This document shows, one piece after another, positions 1 to 9,735 of a stretch of DNA of 64,000 bases. Source of the stretch: Brevibacillus dissolubilis (lineage in GTDB: Bacteria > Bacillota > Bacilli > Brevibacillales > Brevibacillaceae); contig NZ_VCNA01000017.1 in assembly GCF_006170445.1 (NCBI RefSeq), positions 1 through 64,000 of the forward strand. Reading direction: 5' to 3'. The notes below the pieces were generated by a model. That model was not told the DNA's origin. It saw only the letters and a program-made list of their open reading frames with translations, and did not search any database. Made by a program: the position numbers and the translations under genes. The stretch's first letter is position 1. The number at the start of each line of letters is the position of its first letter.

Positions 1-88
1 CTCATAGACGATGAGGTTGATAGGCTCGGTGTGGAAGCGCGGTAACGCGTGGAGCTGACGAGTACTAATCGGTCGAGGACTTATCCAC
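1..88 (+). rRNA. 23S ribosomal RNA, 3' end (partial)
   Basis: The stretch ends with the conserved 3' terminal region of bacterial 23S rRNA (GTACTAATCGGTCGAGGACTT at 62-82). The 5' part lies outside the window and the exact 3' end is approximate. No 5S rRNA follows: only about 59 nt separate it from tRNA-Asp, and they carry an imperfect hairpin near 122-140. Confidence 0.95.
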
Positions 89-147
89 AAACCATTGCCT
101 AATGTATTGCATACCCAGTTTTGAAGGCGCAACGTCTTCAATAGAAT

Positions 148-224
148 GGAGCTGTGGTGAAGTTGGAGTTCACGCCGGTCTGTCACACCGGAGGTCGCGG
201 GTTCGAGTCCCGTCAGCTCCGCCA
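148..224 (+). tRNA. tRNA-Asp (GTC)
   Basis: A full cloverleaf is visible. Acceptor stem GGAGCTG (148-154) pairs with CAGCTCC (214-220), followed by discriminator G and an encoded CCA. The anticodon loop CTGTCAC sits between CCGGT and ACCGG, giving anticodon GTC. First of four tRNAs trailing the 23S gene. Confidence 0.97.
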
Positions 225-247
225 TTCTTTTCAATTACATAGATGAT

Positions 248-320
<73 letters not shown>

Positions 321-328
321 CCTTATGG

Positions 329-404
329 GAGCCATTAGCTCAGTTGGTAGAGCATCTGACTTTTAATCAGAGGGTCGAAGGTTCGAGTCCTTCATGGCTC
401 ACCA
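329..404 (+). tRNA. tRNA-Lys (TTT)
   Basis: Acceptor GAGCCAT pairs with ATGGCTC. The anticodon loop CTTTTAA lies between TCTGA and TCAGA and gives anticodon TTT. The CCA end is encoded. It lies 8 nt downstream of tRNA-Phe in the rRNA-tRNA transcription unit. Confidence 0.97.
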
Positions 405-408
405 TTTT

Positions 409-484
409 GCGGACGTAGCTCAATTGGTAGAGCGTCGCCTTGCCAAGGCGAAGGTCGAGGGTTCGAGACCCTTCGTCCGCTCCA
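409..484 (+). tRNA. tRNA-Gly (GCC)
   Basis: Acceptor GCGGACG pairs with CGTCCGC. The anticodon stem-loop TCGCC-TTGCCAA-GGCGA gives anticodon GCC. The CCA end is encoded. Last tRNA of the cluster, followed by a terminator. Confidence 0.97.
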
Positions 485-509
485 TTCTTTCTATATCGAA
501 TGTATATCA

Positions 510-537
510 CACCATCTGCAAAAGCAGGTGGTGTTTC
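510..537 (+). terminator. Terminator of the rRNA-tRNA operon
   Basis: Near-perfect 10-bp stem CACCATCTGC / GCAGGTGGTG with loop AAAA, followed by a short T-rich tail. It lies 26 nt after tRNA-Gly. Confidence 0.75.
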
Positions 538-642
538 CTGCTTTATAGGGTGGAACGCTTTTTAACTGTGTATAACCTTGTGAGAATAGGGTCAATTTGA
601 TACGATACTTAGGGAATAGCTCCAAACGAGTGTGGAGGTAGT

Positions 643-2325
643 ATGAAAAACAGTGAAGAACGAACTAGGAAGAATATCGTGAACTTTACACGCGATGCCA
701 ACTTCTTTGCGGATTGGGGAGTACGTCTGTTAAACCGATTCGACTACGAGAAGGCACTGAAATGTTTTCAACGCGCGGCTGAACTGGACCCGTCCAATGT
801 GGGACATCTCTATCAAAAAGCCAGCATCTTGGCTGAGATGGGCAAGTATGAAGACTCTAACGATATCTTGTATAAGATTGTGGATGAGATGGACTCTAAT
901 TTGGTCGATGCTTACTTCTTTTTGGCGAATAACTTTGCAAACATGGAAGATTTCGAGATGGCTGAAGAAAATGCACTTCGTTATCTCCAGACGGAAGCAA
1001 CCGGAATGTATGCGGAGGAAGCAGAGGATCTGCTGAATTATATTTATTTTGAGTTGGATATGCCACCGCGTCATCCGATTGGAATGCCGACTGACTCTGT
1101 TTACCTGAAGCATGAAAATGCGCGGAGAAGCTTGGAAGAGGGGCGTTTTTTGGAGGCCGTGGAGCATCTGCGTGAGATTGTAGAGACGCATCCTGATTTC
1201 ATCCCGGCTTGGAATAACCTGGCCTTGGCTTATTATTATGTCGGTGATTTTGACAGAGCGGTTCAGACGATTGATGAGGCATTGGAAAAGGAGCCTGGCA
1301 ATCTGCACGCACTTTGTAACATGGCCGTGCTGTTGTCTCATCATAATCGGCATACCGAACTGTTGCCGTTATTGAATCAATTGAAAAAAGTGGTGCCATA
1401 CCACCAAGAGCATATGTACAAGCTGGCCACCACGATGGGCGTGCTGGGGCAGCATGAGGAAGCGTACCAGATGTATCAGCGGATTATGCGTTCGTCCCCA
1501 CAGCAAGATCCAGCGGTCTATCACTATGCGGCGACAGCTGCTTATCTGACAGACCGGATGGAGCAAGCGGTTCGCTGGTGGCAAAAGACCAAGAAGCTCG
1601 ATCCGACGGCAGGGATCGCGGAGTATTATCTGCAAAAGGTGGAGGACATCCAAAGCGGCAAGGAGCCCAAAGAAGTCATCCCTTACCATTATCACCATCC
1701 GATGCGGGACATTAAGCTGGAGAACATGAAGAACTTCAATAAAGAGGACTTCAAAAGCAATCCGATGGTGCGTGCTTCCCTGTTATGGGCGTTGCAGCAC
1801 GGCAAGGAAGATGCAAAGCCGACCGTAATCAAAACGCTGCTGATGATCGGTGATGAAGAAGCAGAGTCTGCTCTGCGCCAGTTTTGCCTGACTACGACCG
1901 ATCCTGACTTGCAGAAGCTGACGCTGTTGGCTCTTCATGAGCTGGGTTCTGAGTTGCCCGTACTCGTGCAGGGCGATGGAGGAAACGTGGGCACACTGAT
2001 CTATCCAGACGCGGCAGAGACGGACGACTTGGCGGCTGAGGCGAGCGATTCCGTCACGAGCCTCATCCAGCACTATCTCTACAGCGAAGACGAAGCATGC
2101 GGGCGCTATGCCGAGAACATCTGGCAGCGCTATCTGGAACAGTCCGGTAAGCCGCTTCAGGTACGTAAGCCACAAGCCTGGGTGGCAGCACTGGAGTATC
2201 TGTATGCCAAGCAGAACAGCCGCAAGCTGGCCCAGAGCCACCTAGCCGACAAGTACGAAATCTCCCCATCCACCTTGGCAAAATGCATAAAGGCCCTCTC
2301 CCATATTGAAATAAATCAATTCTAA
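643..2325 (+). CDS. Tetratricopeptide repeat protein (YvcD-like)
   Basis: A 560-residue soluble protein without a signal peptide or membrane segment. TPR units are evident at roughly residues 20-130 (ALKCFQRAAELDPSNVGHLY) and 160-330 (WNNLALAYYYVGDFDRAVQT). The C-terminal third lacks TPR signatures and ends in a short helix-turn-helix-like stretch (KYEISPSTLAKCIKALSHIE). The ATG follows a good ribosome site (GGAGGTAGT). Its place directly upstream of trxB matches B. subtilis yvcD, which fits an orthologue whose partner is unknown. TPR proteins are scaffolds; no enzymatic motif is visible. Confidence 0.9.
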   Translation: MKNSEERTRKNIVNFTRDANFFADWGVRLLNRFDYEKALKCFQRAAELDPSNVGHLYQKASILAEMGKYEDSNDILYKIVDEMDSNLVDAYFFLANNFANMEDFEMAEENALRYLQTEATGMYAEEAEDLLNYIYFELDMPPRHPIGMPTDSVYLKHENARRSLEEGRFLEAVEHLREIVETHPDFIPAWNNLALAYYYVGDFDRAVQTIDEALEKEPGNLHALCNMAVLLSHHNRHTELLPLLNQLKKVVPYHQEHMYKLATTMGVLGQHEEAYQMYQRIMRSSPQQDPAVYHYAATAAYLTDRMEQAVRWWQKTKKLDPTAGIAEYYLQKVEDIQSGKEPKEVIPYHYHHPMRDIKLENMKNFNKEDFKSNPMVRASLLWALQHGKEDAKPTVIKTLLMIGDEEAESALRQFCLTTTDPDLQKLTLLALHELGSELPVLVQGDGGNVGTLIYPDAAETDDLAAEASDSVTSLIQHYLYSEDEACGRYAENIWQRYLEQSGKPLQVRKPQAWVAALEYLYAKQNSRKLAQSHLADKYEISPSTLAKCIKALSHIEINQF

Positions 2326-2334
2326 GATTATAAT
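2306..2334 (+). promoter_or_regulatory. Sigma-A promoter of trxB
   Basis: TTGAAA (2306-2311), a 17-nt spacer and a perfect TATAAT (2329-2334). It overlaps the last codons of the TPR gene and places the start of transcription about 35 nt before the trxB ATG. In B. subtilis trxB is Spx-controlled; no Spx element can be defined here by eye. Confidence 0.75.
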
Positions 2335-2364
2335 AAGTATAATCTAGAATACGGTTAACAATAG

Positions 2365-3339
<975 letters not shown>

Positions 3340-3432
3340 TCCAGTTGTAACATTCCTGAAACATACGCGGGGTATTATACATGTAACGATGAATTTATGA
3401 ATTACCCCCTTTTTCTATACGATATATCTCAT

Positions 3433-3464
3433 GCGTGGTCGTTAATCGGCCACGCCCTTTTTTT
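3433..3464 (+). terminator. Terminator of trxB
   Basis: Stem GCGTGG/CCACGC extended by a partial second helix (GTCGTTAATCGGC) and followed by seven T. Confidence 0.85.
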
Positions 3465-3534
3465 GGTGTAATCAAAAAGCTACGAAACACCGTAGTGATG
3501 TGATATTCTTATGATAGGATGGAGGCGAAGAACG

Positions 3535-4416
3535 ATGATGGAAAAGGGTAAAGAGAGAGCTGTTAACCTGCTCATTATCACAGGGATGTCTGGTGCTGGG
3601 AAGACCACAGCCGTACAAAGCTTAGAGGACCTCGGGTTCTTTTGTGTAGACAATTTGCCGCCGATCCTGATCCCGAAATTTGCCGAGTTGATTATCCAAT
3701 CCGGTGGTGGGATTGAACGAGTCGCGCTGGTGATTGACCTGCGTGGGCGTGAGTTTTTTGACAGTTTGTCAGAAGCGATTGACGATTTATCCAACCGGGA
3801 AGGAATTTCGTTCCACATCCTCTATTTAGATGCCAGTGATCAGACACTGGTGACCCGCTATAAGGAGACGCGCCGCCGTCATCCACTGTCACCGAATGGA
3901 TCACCACTCGAGGGCATTCATGCCGAGCGCGAGCTGTTGAGCGAGCTGAAAGGCCATGCCAGCCAGATCATTGATACCAGTATGATGAAACCACTTCAAC
4001 TGCGTGAAAAGCTGATCAGCCAGTTTTCGCAGAGAAGTTCAGAATTGACCGTCAATGTGCAATCCTTTGGCTTTAAATACGGGATCCCGATTGATGCTGA
4101 CTTGGTATTTGACGTTCGATTTTTACCGAATCCACATTATATTGATGAATTGCGTCCGAAGACCGGTTGTGACAGCGAGGTGTCTGACTACGTGATGCAA
4201 TGGCCAGAGACTCAGGAGTTCGTCTCGAAGCTGAAGGATTTCCTCAGCTATACGCTTCCGCATTATCAGCGTGAAGGCAAAAGCCAGCTGATTATCGGGA
4301 TTGGCTGCACAGGGGGAAAACACCGCTCCGTAACGATTGCGAGACATTTGGGCGAATATTATGAAAAAGATTTTCAGGTTCGTGTAACCCACAGAGACAT
4401 GGAAAAGAACAAATAG
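3535..4416 (+). CDS. rapZ: RNase adapter protein RapZ (YvcJ), nucleotide-binding
   Basis: A 293-residue protein starting at the first of two ATG codons preceded by GGAGG at 9 nt spacing; an upstream in-frame ATG at 3511 lacks such a site. The N-terminal P-loop GMSGAGKT binds GTP/ATP, and the C-terminal half carries the conserved [10 protein letters not shown] motif of the RNA-binding/phosphatase-like domain. In E. coli the family controls GlmZ and GlmS; in Bacillus the homologue YvcJ hydrolyses GTP and affects competence. First gene of the rapZ-yvcK-whiA-crh cluster, whose order is conserved across Bacillales. Confidence 0.97.
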   Translation: MMEKGKERAVNLLIITGMSGAGKTTAVQSLEDLGFFCVDNLPPILIPKFAELIIQSGGGIERVALVIDLRGREFFDSLSEAIDDLSNREGISFHILYLDASDQTLVTRYKETRRRHPLSPNGSPLEGIHAERELLSELKGHASQIIDTSMMKPLQLREKLISQFSQRSSELTVNVQSFGFKYGIPIDADLVFDVRFLPNPHYIDELRPKTGCDSEVSDYVMQWPETQEFVSKLKDFLSYTLPHYQREGKSQLIIGIGCTGGKHRSVTIARHLGEYYEKDFQVRVTHRDMEKNK

Positions 4417-4494
4417 TCATACATTGATAAAGAACCAAATGTCGCTGGGACGAACAGGCACCTGAGACTCCACGAGGAGAAAACGAGGTGGCAT

Positions 4495-5478
4495 ATGGCA
4501 ACAGGAAGAAGGAGAAAGCAGGAATCAGAGCAGATACCTAAGCTGGTCGTCATCGGCGGAGGGACTGGTCTTTCCGTGCTGTTGCGGGGACTAAAGCAGG
4601 AGCCTGTCCATATCACGGCGATTGTAACGGTCGCCGATGATGGTGGCAGCTCAGGTCGTTTGCGGGAAGAAATGGATATGCTTCCACCCGGCGACATCCG
4701 CAACGTACTGACAGCTTTAGCGGATACGGAACCGCTTATGGAAAAAATCATGCAGTATCGTTTTACCAATGGAAGGGGATTAGCCGGGCATAATTTGGGA
4801 AATCTACTCATTGCAGCCATGAATGACATTACAGGCGATTTTGTCACCGCGGTGAAGCAATTGAGTGAGGTTTTGGCGGTACGCGGGGATGTGTTGCCTG
4901 CGGCCAACGAGTCCATCCTGCTCAAGGCAGAGATGGTCGACGGCTCTATCGTCTCGGGCGAGTCCCAAATTCCGCGTGCCGGCAAGAAGATCAAGCGGGT
5001 CTTTCTTGAACCGGCAGATGTCGTACCGCTCGATGAAGCCGTACGAGCTATCAGAGAGGCGGATGCGATTCTGATTGGGCCGGGCAGCCTGTATACCAGC
5101 ATTTTGCCGAATCTGCTGGTAGGAGGCTTGTTTGATGAGATCAAGGCATCTTCTGTACCGAAGATTTATATTTGCAACGTGATGACCCAGCCAGGCGAGA
5201 CAGACAGTTTTACGGCATCCGATCACGTGATTGCGATGTATGACCACCTGGGCGGGCCGTTTTTGGATACGATCATCGTCAACACGGCCGAGATTGCGCC
5301 GTTTGTGTTGGAAAAATATGAGGAGCAAGGTGCCGCTCCCGTGCTATGCGACATGGACAACTTGGAACGGCTTAATTTGGAAGTGGTGGCAGAGCCTCTG
5401 ATCATGTTCAACGGGGGCGTATTGCGCCATGATGCCAAAGCGGTCAGCAAAAAGGTAATCTCGATTATTAAGCAGTGA
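4495..5478 (+). CDS. yvcK: Gluconeogenesis factor YvcK/CofD-like
   Basis: A 327-residue protein with an N-terminal Rossmann-type glycine motif (VVIGGGTGLSVLL) and the family signature VADDGGSSGRLR near residue 45, placing it in the UPF0052/CofD superfamily. YvcK binds UDP-sugars and links carbon source to cell shape and peptidoglycan synthesis. It lies between rapZ and whiA, 14 nt before the next gene, with site GAGGTG upstream of its ATG, in the expected operon position. Confidence 0.97.
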   Translation: MATGRRRKQESEQIPKLVVIGGGTGLSVLLRGLKQEPVHITAIVTVADDGGSSGRLREEMDMLPPGDIRNVLTALADTEPLMEKIMQYRFTNGRGLAGHNLGNLLIAAMNDITGDFVTAVKQLSEVLAVRGDVLPAANESILLKAEMVDGSIVSGESQIPRAGKKIKRVFLEPADVVPLDEAVRAIREADAILIGPGSLYTSILPNLLVGGLFDEIKASSVPKIYICNVMTQPGETDSFTASDHVIAMYDHLGGPFLDTIIVNTAEIAPFVLEKYEEQGAAPVLCDMDNLERLNLEVVAEPLIMFNGGVLRHDAKAVSKKVISIIKQ

Positions 5479-5492
5479 AGGAGTGAGGACGT

Positions 5493-6443
5493 ATGTCGTT
5501 CGCCGCACATACCAAAAAGGAATTGACCATGCTGGAGAACTCCGTCTGTTGTGATCGGGCCGAACTGGCGGCTCTGATTCGAATGAACGGAAGCATTCAG
5601 TTTGGCTCAGGGAAATTCGTCCTTGATATCTCTACAGAAAATGCGGCGATCGCCAGACGGATCTACACGCTTATCAAGAAAATTTTCCAGGCTCACGCCG
5701 AACTGCTTGTCCGCAAAAAAATGCGGCTGAAGAAAAACAACGTATACATCGTTCGTGTACCGCATCAAGCGACCGAAATCCTGGAGAATCTGCGGATCAT
5801 GGACAACACCCTGCAGTTCTATCCGGGGATCTCCAAGGATCTGGTCGGCAAATCCTGCTGTAAAAAAGCGTATCTGCGTGGAGCCTTCCTCGCAGGGGGA
5901 TCGGTCAACCATCCGGAGGCATCCAGTTATCATCTGGAGATTTTTTCGGCGTATCAGGATTTCTGTGAGGCGCTCACAGAGCTTGCGAACTATTACCATC
6001 TCAACGCGAAGTGTATTGAGCGGAAAAAAGGCTATGTCATGTACATCAAAGAGGGCGAAAAAATCACCGACTTCCTCAGCCTGATCGGTGCTCACCAATC
6101 GCTTTTGTACTTCGAGGATGTGCGCATCGTCAAAGACATGCGCAACTCGGTGAACCGTCTGCACAACTGCGAGATCGCCAATATCAACAAAACCGTTAAT
6201 GCCGCAACCCGTCAGATGGAGAACATCCAGCTGATCGAGCGTGAGATGGGACTGGAGAATTTGCCGCCCCGCCTGCGTGAAGTGGCAGAGATGCGCTTGC
6301 TGCACCCAGACATGAACCTGAAGGAATTAGGGGAACTGTTGCCTGGTGGAGTGGTCAGCAAATCAGGGATCAATCACCGCCTTCGTAAAATTAACGAAAT
6401 TGCAGACAAATTACGAGAAAAACAAAATATATTGATTCCATAA
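5493..6443 (+). CDS. whiA: DNA-binding protein WhiA
   Basis: A 316-residue WhiA. The N-terminal LAGLIDADG-like fold is visible as [20 protein letters not shown] (about residues 126-145) and lacks the catalytic acidic pair of homing endonucleases. The C-terminal helix-turn-helix covers about residues 255-305 ([20 protein letters not shown]). It regulates sporulation septation in Streptomyces and has a cell-division and chromosome-segregation role in Bacillus. ATG preceded by AAGGAGTGAGG. Confidence 0.97.
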   Translation: MSFAAHTKKELTMLENSVCCDRAELAALIRMNGSIQFGSGKFVLDISTENAAIARRIYTLIKKIFQAHAELLVRKKMRLKKNNVYIVRVPHQATEILENLRIMDNTLQFYPGISKDLVGKSCCKKAYLRGAFLAGGSVNHPEASSYHLEIFSAYQDFCEALTELANYYHLNAKCIERKKGYVMYIKEGEKITDFLSLIGAHQSLLYFEDVRIVKDMRNSVNRLHNCEIANINKTVNAATRQMENIQLIEREMGLENLPPRLREVAEMRLLHPDMNLKELGELLPGGVVSKSGINHRLRKINEIADKLREKQNILIP

Positions 6444-6444
6444 C

Positions 6445-6454
6445 ATGGTATAAT
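6445..6454 (+). promoter_or_regulatory. Extended -10 promoter upstream of crh
   Basis: ATGGTATAAT in the 46-nt whiA-crh gap fits an extended -10 element (TGn followed by TATAAT at 6449-6454). No good -35 sits at the canonical distance. It would let crh be made independently of the upstream operon. Confidence 0.5.
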
Positions 6455-6489
6455 GGGTGTAGATTTTTACTCGTTGAGGAGGTTTCCAC

Positions 6490-6747
6490 ATGGTTCAACA
6501 GCGTGTACTCGTGAAATTAAAAACCGGCTTGCAAGCGCGTCCAGCGGCATTCTTCGTGCAAGAAGCAAACCGCTTTGTATCGGACGTATATGTAGAGAAG
6601 GACAACAAAAAAGTCAACGCCAAAAGCATTATGGGTATCATGAGCCTGGCGATCAGCTCCGGCACAGAGATCACGATCTCTGCTGAAGGTTCCGATGCTT
6701 CCCAAGCAGTGGCAAGCCTCGCAACACTGGTGGGTAAGGAAGATTAA
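6490..6747 (+). CDS. crh: HPr-like catabolite repression protein Crh
   Basis: An 85-residue HPr fold. The phosphotransfer His15 of HPr is replaced by Gln15 (TGLQARPAA), while the regulatory Ser46 is kept (VNAKSIMG). These two features define Crh, which cannot pass phosphate to sugar permeases but, after HprK phosphorylation at Ser46, serves as a CcpA co-repressor. Crh is a Bacillales marker and its place after whiA is the B. subtilis order. Site GAGGAGG upstream. Confidence 0.97.
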   Translation: MVQQRVLVKLKTGLQARPAAFFVQEANRFVSDVYVEKDNKKVNAKSIMGIMSLAISSGTEITISAEGSDASQAVASLATLVGKED

Positions 6748-6770
6748 TCGTAACATCCGATAAGCCACAC

Positions 6771-6825
6771 AAAAAAGCACACACGAGAGTTGGAACGTAG
6801 GTTCCAGACCGTGTGTGCTTTTTTC
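6771..6825. terminator. Bidirectional terminator, crh / Gln-rich gene
   Basis: Long stem AAAAAAGCACACAC / GTGTGTGCTTTTTT with an inner helix TGGAAC/GTTCCA. It has T-runs on both strands and serves two convergent genes. Confidence 0.9.
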
Positions 6826-6845
6826 TATTCAGTTGATGCGGCCGA

Positions 6846-7187
6846 TTAACGGCGGTTGCTGAGGATGGAGCCGCCGTATTGCTGGGCGCTGAGTGCTTGG
6901 GAAGTAGGAACACCTGCAACGAGGGAGACATCCTGCTGCATTTGTGCAGTAGCTTGGGCAACTTGTTGAAGCTGTTGCAGAGCGATGGAGTGGCCTTGGA
7001 GCGCTTGTTGGATGGTTTGTACGGCGATGCGCTCGCGTTGAGCCAATTGTTCGAGGATTTGAGCGTTTTGTTGCTCTTGTTGGAGCATTTGTTCATACAA
7101 AGCAGAAGCTTGTGTGGTTTGTTGAATCAATTGTTGGATTACTTGCTGGGTTTGGACGATTTGCTGTTGTACGTTTGTGTAAGGCAT
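6846..7187 (-). CDS. Glutamine-rich coiled-coil small protein
   Basis: A 113-residue protein of unknown function in which roughly one residue in four is glutamine. Long helical stretches (about residues 5-90) with heptad-like spacing suggest a coiled coil. There is no signal peptide and no cysteine. The ATG follows a perfect AAGGAGG at 9 nt spacing. Gln-rich coiled-coil proteins of this size are common among Bacillales spore-coat-associated proteins, and the neighbours at 7346 and 7581 look spore-related, so a spore role is possible but not shown. Confidence 0.75.
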   Translation of the reverse strand: MPYTNVQQQIVQTQQVIQQLIQQTTQASALYEQMLQQEQQNAQILEQLAQRERIAVQTIQQALQGHSIALQQLQQVAQATAQMQQDVSLVAGVPTSQALSAQQYGGSILSNRR

Positions 7188-7345
7188 GCGGGAACTCCTC
7201 CTTGGTGGTGGGAATGATTTTTCACAGGGTTATTATGCTTGCGGTCGGTTTAAAGTATGTAAGACTTTTTTATTCCTGTGCATACATGGAAATGGCCTTC
7301 TTAGGGAATGGCTAAACTATCCACAATTTGAACAGGAGGTTGGTT

Positions 7346-7567
7346 ATGAGTAAAGAACATGGTATGACCAATGGAATGGGCGATTCATTGAATGAAAGCC
7401 GTGATACCGCTTTTATGGATATCGACCGCATGACCAATGAGGGCTTGGCAGGTGGATATGTGAGTGACCAGAACGGCTTGATCGAGGAGACCACGGTCGA
7501 TTCGATGGACGGGCTGGAAACCACCAATGAGCAAGCCCGCCAGCAAGAATTCACCCAAAACCAATAA
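7346..7567 (+). CDS. Small acidic hydrophilic protein, unknown
   Basis: A 73-residue acidic protein starting at the ATG after CAGGAGG; an upstream in-frame TTG at 7328 would swallow the ribosome site. It is rich in Asp, Glu, Asn and Gln, with no membrane segment. It ends 13 nt before sspH and is probably cotranscribed. I do not recognise the family; composition and position resemble small spore-associated proteins. Confidence 0.7.
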   Translation: MSKEHGMTNGMGDSLNESRDTAFMDIDRMTNEGLAGGYVSDQNGLIEETTVDSMDGLETTNEQARQQEFTQNQ

Positions 7568-7580
7568 GGAGGAGACAACT

Positions 7581-7763
7581 ATGGATTTTTCCCGCGTACA
7601 GCAAATCATGAAATCCGAGCAAAAAATTGATGTTGAGTATCAAGGTACACCGGTGTGGATTGATGCGGTGGAAGAACAAAGCCAAAGCGTCCGCATCCAT
7701 GAAGAAGGTCAGCCAGATGCAAGACATATCGTGAAGCCGCAGGATCTGGTGGAACGCGGTTAG
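7581..7763 (+). CDS. sspH: Small acid-soluble spore protein, H type
   Basis: A 60-residue protein with the H-type SASP layout: an N-terminal MDFSRVQQIMKSEQKIDVEY stretch, then GTPVWIDAV and a late V-rich strand HIVKPQDLVE. These minor SASPs are packed in the spore core and are sigma-G dependent in B. subtilis. Start chosen at the ATG after AAGGAGGAG. Its presence argues for an endospore former. Confidence 0.85.
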   Translation: MDFSRVQQIMKSEQKIDVEYQGTPVWIDAVEEQSQSVRIHEEGQPDARHIVKPQDLVERG

Positions 7764-7767
7764 GTGA

Positions 7768-7793
7768 CCCGATCATTGTATCGGGTTTTTTTA
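7768..7793 (+). terminator. Terminator after sspH
   Basis: Stem CCCGAT/ATCGGG with a CATTGT loop and seven T. It overlaps the stop of the convergent oxidoreductase gene. Confidence 0.85.
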
Positions 7794-8783
7794 TGGCTGA
7801 TTGGATGTACGGCTCGTGGATCCACCGCGTAATGCCTCGATGATACGCTGAATGTCATAGCCCATGTGGAAATCGACCAGCTTGGCTGGCTGCTGACCAT
7901 GGAGGGCTGTTACCAGCTGGTCGATCAGTGTGAGAGCGGCTGGACGGGAGGTGACCTCACAGGCCGTGAGCGGCTGGCCGGCTGGTGCTGTCTTGAGGAT
8001 CGACCAGTTTTCCAGCGAGATGGTTCCTGACGTGCCGTACGCCGTGACAGCGACCTTCTCCATAGCTGCCATATCGCTGAGTCCGTTGACGAGGACAGGC
8101 ACACCGCTCTCAAGACGCATGGTGGCGATCACACTCGTCTCACAGCGGGTTGGCTCCGCAGGGTATTCCACATCACTATGAACCTTTGTAATCGGTCCGA
8201 AAAGTTGGAGGATGGCTTGGACGAGATGAGGGGCTACCTCGCGGATGTAGCCGCCTTGCTCGCGACCGCCGACCCAGTTGTTCTGTTGCCAGTGACGCGG
8301 CCATTGCGGGAAGTGCATGATCATCTCGACACGGCGAAGCTCGCCCAGAAAGCCAGCCTCCACCAGACGGGTGAATTCATCCAGTTGTCCTTGGTAAGGG
8401 AGAGGAAAGTTGATGGCGTGTACGACACCTGCGCTTTGAGCGGCTGTGAGCATGTCATGAGCCTCTTCGATGGAGTTAGCCAAGGGCTTTTCGCAAAAGA
8501 CATGCTTTTGCCGTGAGAAAGCTGCCAGGGCGATCTCACGGTGGTAGGCTGGCGGGACAGCGATATATACGAGTTCGACGCCCCCGTCCGCCAACAAAGC
8601 ATGATAGCCCGTATAATCGTTGCAGCCGTCGATCGTTGTTGCGGTTTCGTGAGCCAATTCGGGCGATACGTCACATACCGCTCTGACCTGTGTCATCGGG
8701 TGTTGCTTGAATGCTTCTAAGACTCGACGGCCGATGGCACCTAGACCGATAATTCCGACACCGATAGGTTGATTGCTTTTCAT
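7791..8783 (-). CDS. Gfo/Idh/MocA-family NAD(P)-dependent oxidoreductase
   Basis: About 330 residues when started at the ATG with site AAAGGTGG; a TTG at 8804 is less likely. The N-terminal Rossmann motif GIIGLGAIGRR binds NAD(P), and the family signature CEKPLA carries the catalytic lysine. The C-terminal GFO/IDH/MocA alpha/beta domain follows. Substrates in this family are sugars, inositols and aminosugars, and the sequence alone does not choose one. It stands alone between spore genes and clpP. Confidence 0.92.
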   Translation of the reverse strand: MKSNQPIGVGIIGLGAIGRRVLEAFKQHPMTQVRAVCDVSPELAHETATTIDGCNDYTGYHALLADGGVELVYIAVPPAYHREIALAAFSRQKHVFCEKPLANSIEEAHDMLTAAQSAGVVHAINFPLPYQGQLDEFTRLVEAGFLGELRRVEMIMHFPQWPRHWQQNNWVGGREQGGYIREVAPHLVQAILQLFGPITKVHSDVEYPAEPTRCETSVIATMRLESGVPVLVNGLSDMAAMEKVAVTAYGTSGTISLENWSILKTAPAGQPLTACEVTSRPAALTLIDQLVTALHGQQPAKLVDFHMGYDIQRIIEALRGGSTSRTSNQP

Positions 8784-8913
8784 GAGGGACGACCACCTTT
8801 CCAATATGTTGGAGGAGTGATAATGACTGTTGCAAAATTATTATTGGCATCAGGATAACGCTCTGCATCAGGAACGGTCAAATGAATGTTGACCCTGATC
8901 CATACCGCCGCAA

Positions 8914-8968
8914 ATAAAAAAACAAACGTGAGGAAACTCGTTTTCACGATTCCAACCGTTTGTTTTTT
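8914..8968 (-). terminator. Terminator of clpP
   Basis: On the minus strand AAACAAACG...CGTTTGTTTTTT forms a stem with an A-run before and a T-run after. It lies just past the clpP stop and is potentially bidirectional. Confidence 0.75.
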
Positions 8969-8983
8969 CACATTCATATGGAA

Positions 8984-9592
8984 TTACTTCGCAGCCGTAC
9001 CGCCGCCCATAGGAGTAGACGTGATTACTTCGTCGATCAGGCCGTACTCTTTTGCATCTTGTGCGGACAAGAAGTTGTCGCGGTCTGTATCTCGTGCGAT
9101 TCGCTCGATTGGTTGACCGGTGCGCTCCGCGTAGATTTGGTTCAGGTGTTCACGCATACGGATGATGCGCTTCGCTGCGATTTCGATGTCGCTCGCCTGA
9201 CCTTGTGCTCCGCCAAGCGGTTGGTGGATCATGACCTCACTGTTTGGCAGCGCGAAACGCTTGCCTTTTGCACCCGCACACAGTAAGAAGGAACCCATAG
9301 AAGCAGCCATACCGATACAGATGGTGGATACATCAGGCTTGATGAATTGCATCGTATCGTAAATCGCCATCCCCGACGTGATCGAACCACCTGGGCTGTT
9401 AATGTAGAGATGGATGTCCTTGTCAGGATCTTCTGCCGCCAAGAAGAGAAGCTGGGCCACGACGCTGTTGGCCACCACATCGTTGATTGGCGTTCCAAGG
9501 AAAATGATACGATCCTTTAAAAGACGGGAGTAGATATCGTACGCGCGCTCCCCGCGATTAGTCTGTTCAATGACAGTAGGGATTAAGTTCAT
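8984..9592 (-). CDS. clpP: ATP-dependent Clp protease proteolytic subunit
   Basis: A 202-residue serine protease that forms the ClpXP/ClpCP chamber. The nucleophile lies in [10 protein letters not shown], the histidine in [10 protein letters not shown] and the aspartate in the ARDTDRDN region. The oligomer loop [11 protein letters not shown] is intact. The start is taken at the ATG beginning MNLIPTV; an ATG four codons upstream lies only 2 nt from the AGGAGG site and is less likely. A CtsR box and a sigma-A promoter lie upstream. Confidence 0.97.
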   Translation of the reverse strand: MNLIPTVIEQTNRGERAYDIYSRLLKDRIIFLGTPINDVVANSVVAQLLFLAAEDPDKDIHLYINSPGGSITSGMAIYDTMQFIKPDVSTICIGMAASMGSFLLCAGAKGKRFALPNSEVMIHQPLGGAQGQASDIEIAAKRIIRMREHLNQIYAERTGQPIERIARDTDRDNFLSAQDAKEYGLIDEVITSTPMGGGTAAK

Positions 9593-9624
9593 ATTTATCC
9601 TCATTCCTCCTCTCTAATAAGACT

Positions 9625-9654
9625 ATCATACACAATTGGTCAACAAAGGTCAAA
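9625..9654 (-). promoter_or_regulatory. clpP promoter with CtsR operator
   Basis: The tandem heptad GGTCAAC-AAA-GGTCAAA (plus strand 9638-9654) matches the CtsR direct-repeat consensus. Read on the minus strand, it contains the -35 TTGACC (9653-9648), then 17 nt and TATGAT (9630-9625). CtsR bound here would block RNA polymerase directly, as in other Bacillales class III heat-shock genes. Confidence 0.88.
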
Positions 9655-9692
9655 CGATTCGAGAGCCTTCATTGATTATTCTGCCTAAAAAG

Positions 9693-9721
9693 GAAAAAAG
9701 ATAAACCTGACGAGGTCTATC
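9693..9721 (-). terminator. Terminator of the sigma/anti-sigma/bactofilin operon
   Basis: Minus strand GATAGACCT-CGTC-AGGTTTATC with one bulge, then TTTTTT. It lies 15 nt after the last gene of the operon. Confidence 0.7.
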
Positions 9722-9735
9722 TTATCCAGTATGCG

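Noticed and set aside
394-600. A 68-codon frame over the 3' end of tRNA-Lys, all of tRNA-Gly and the terminator
   Set aside because: It covers structural RNA genes; coding there is implausible.
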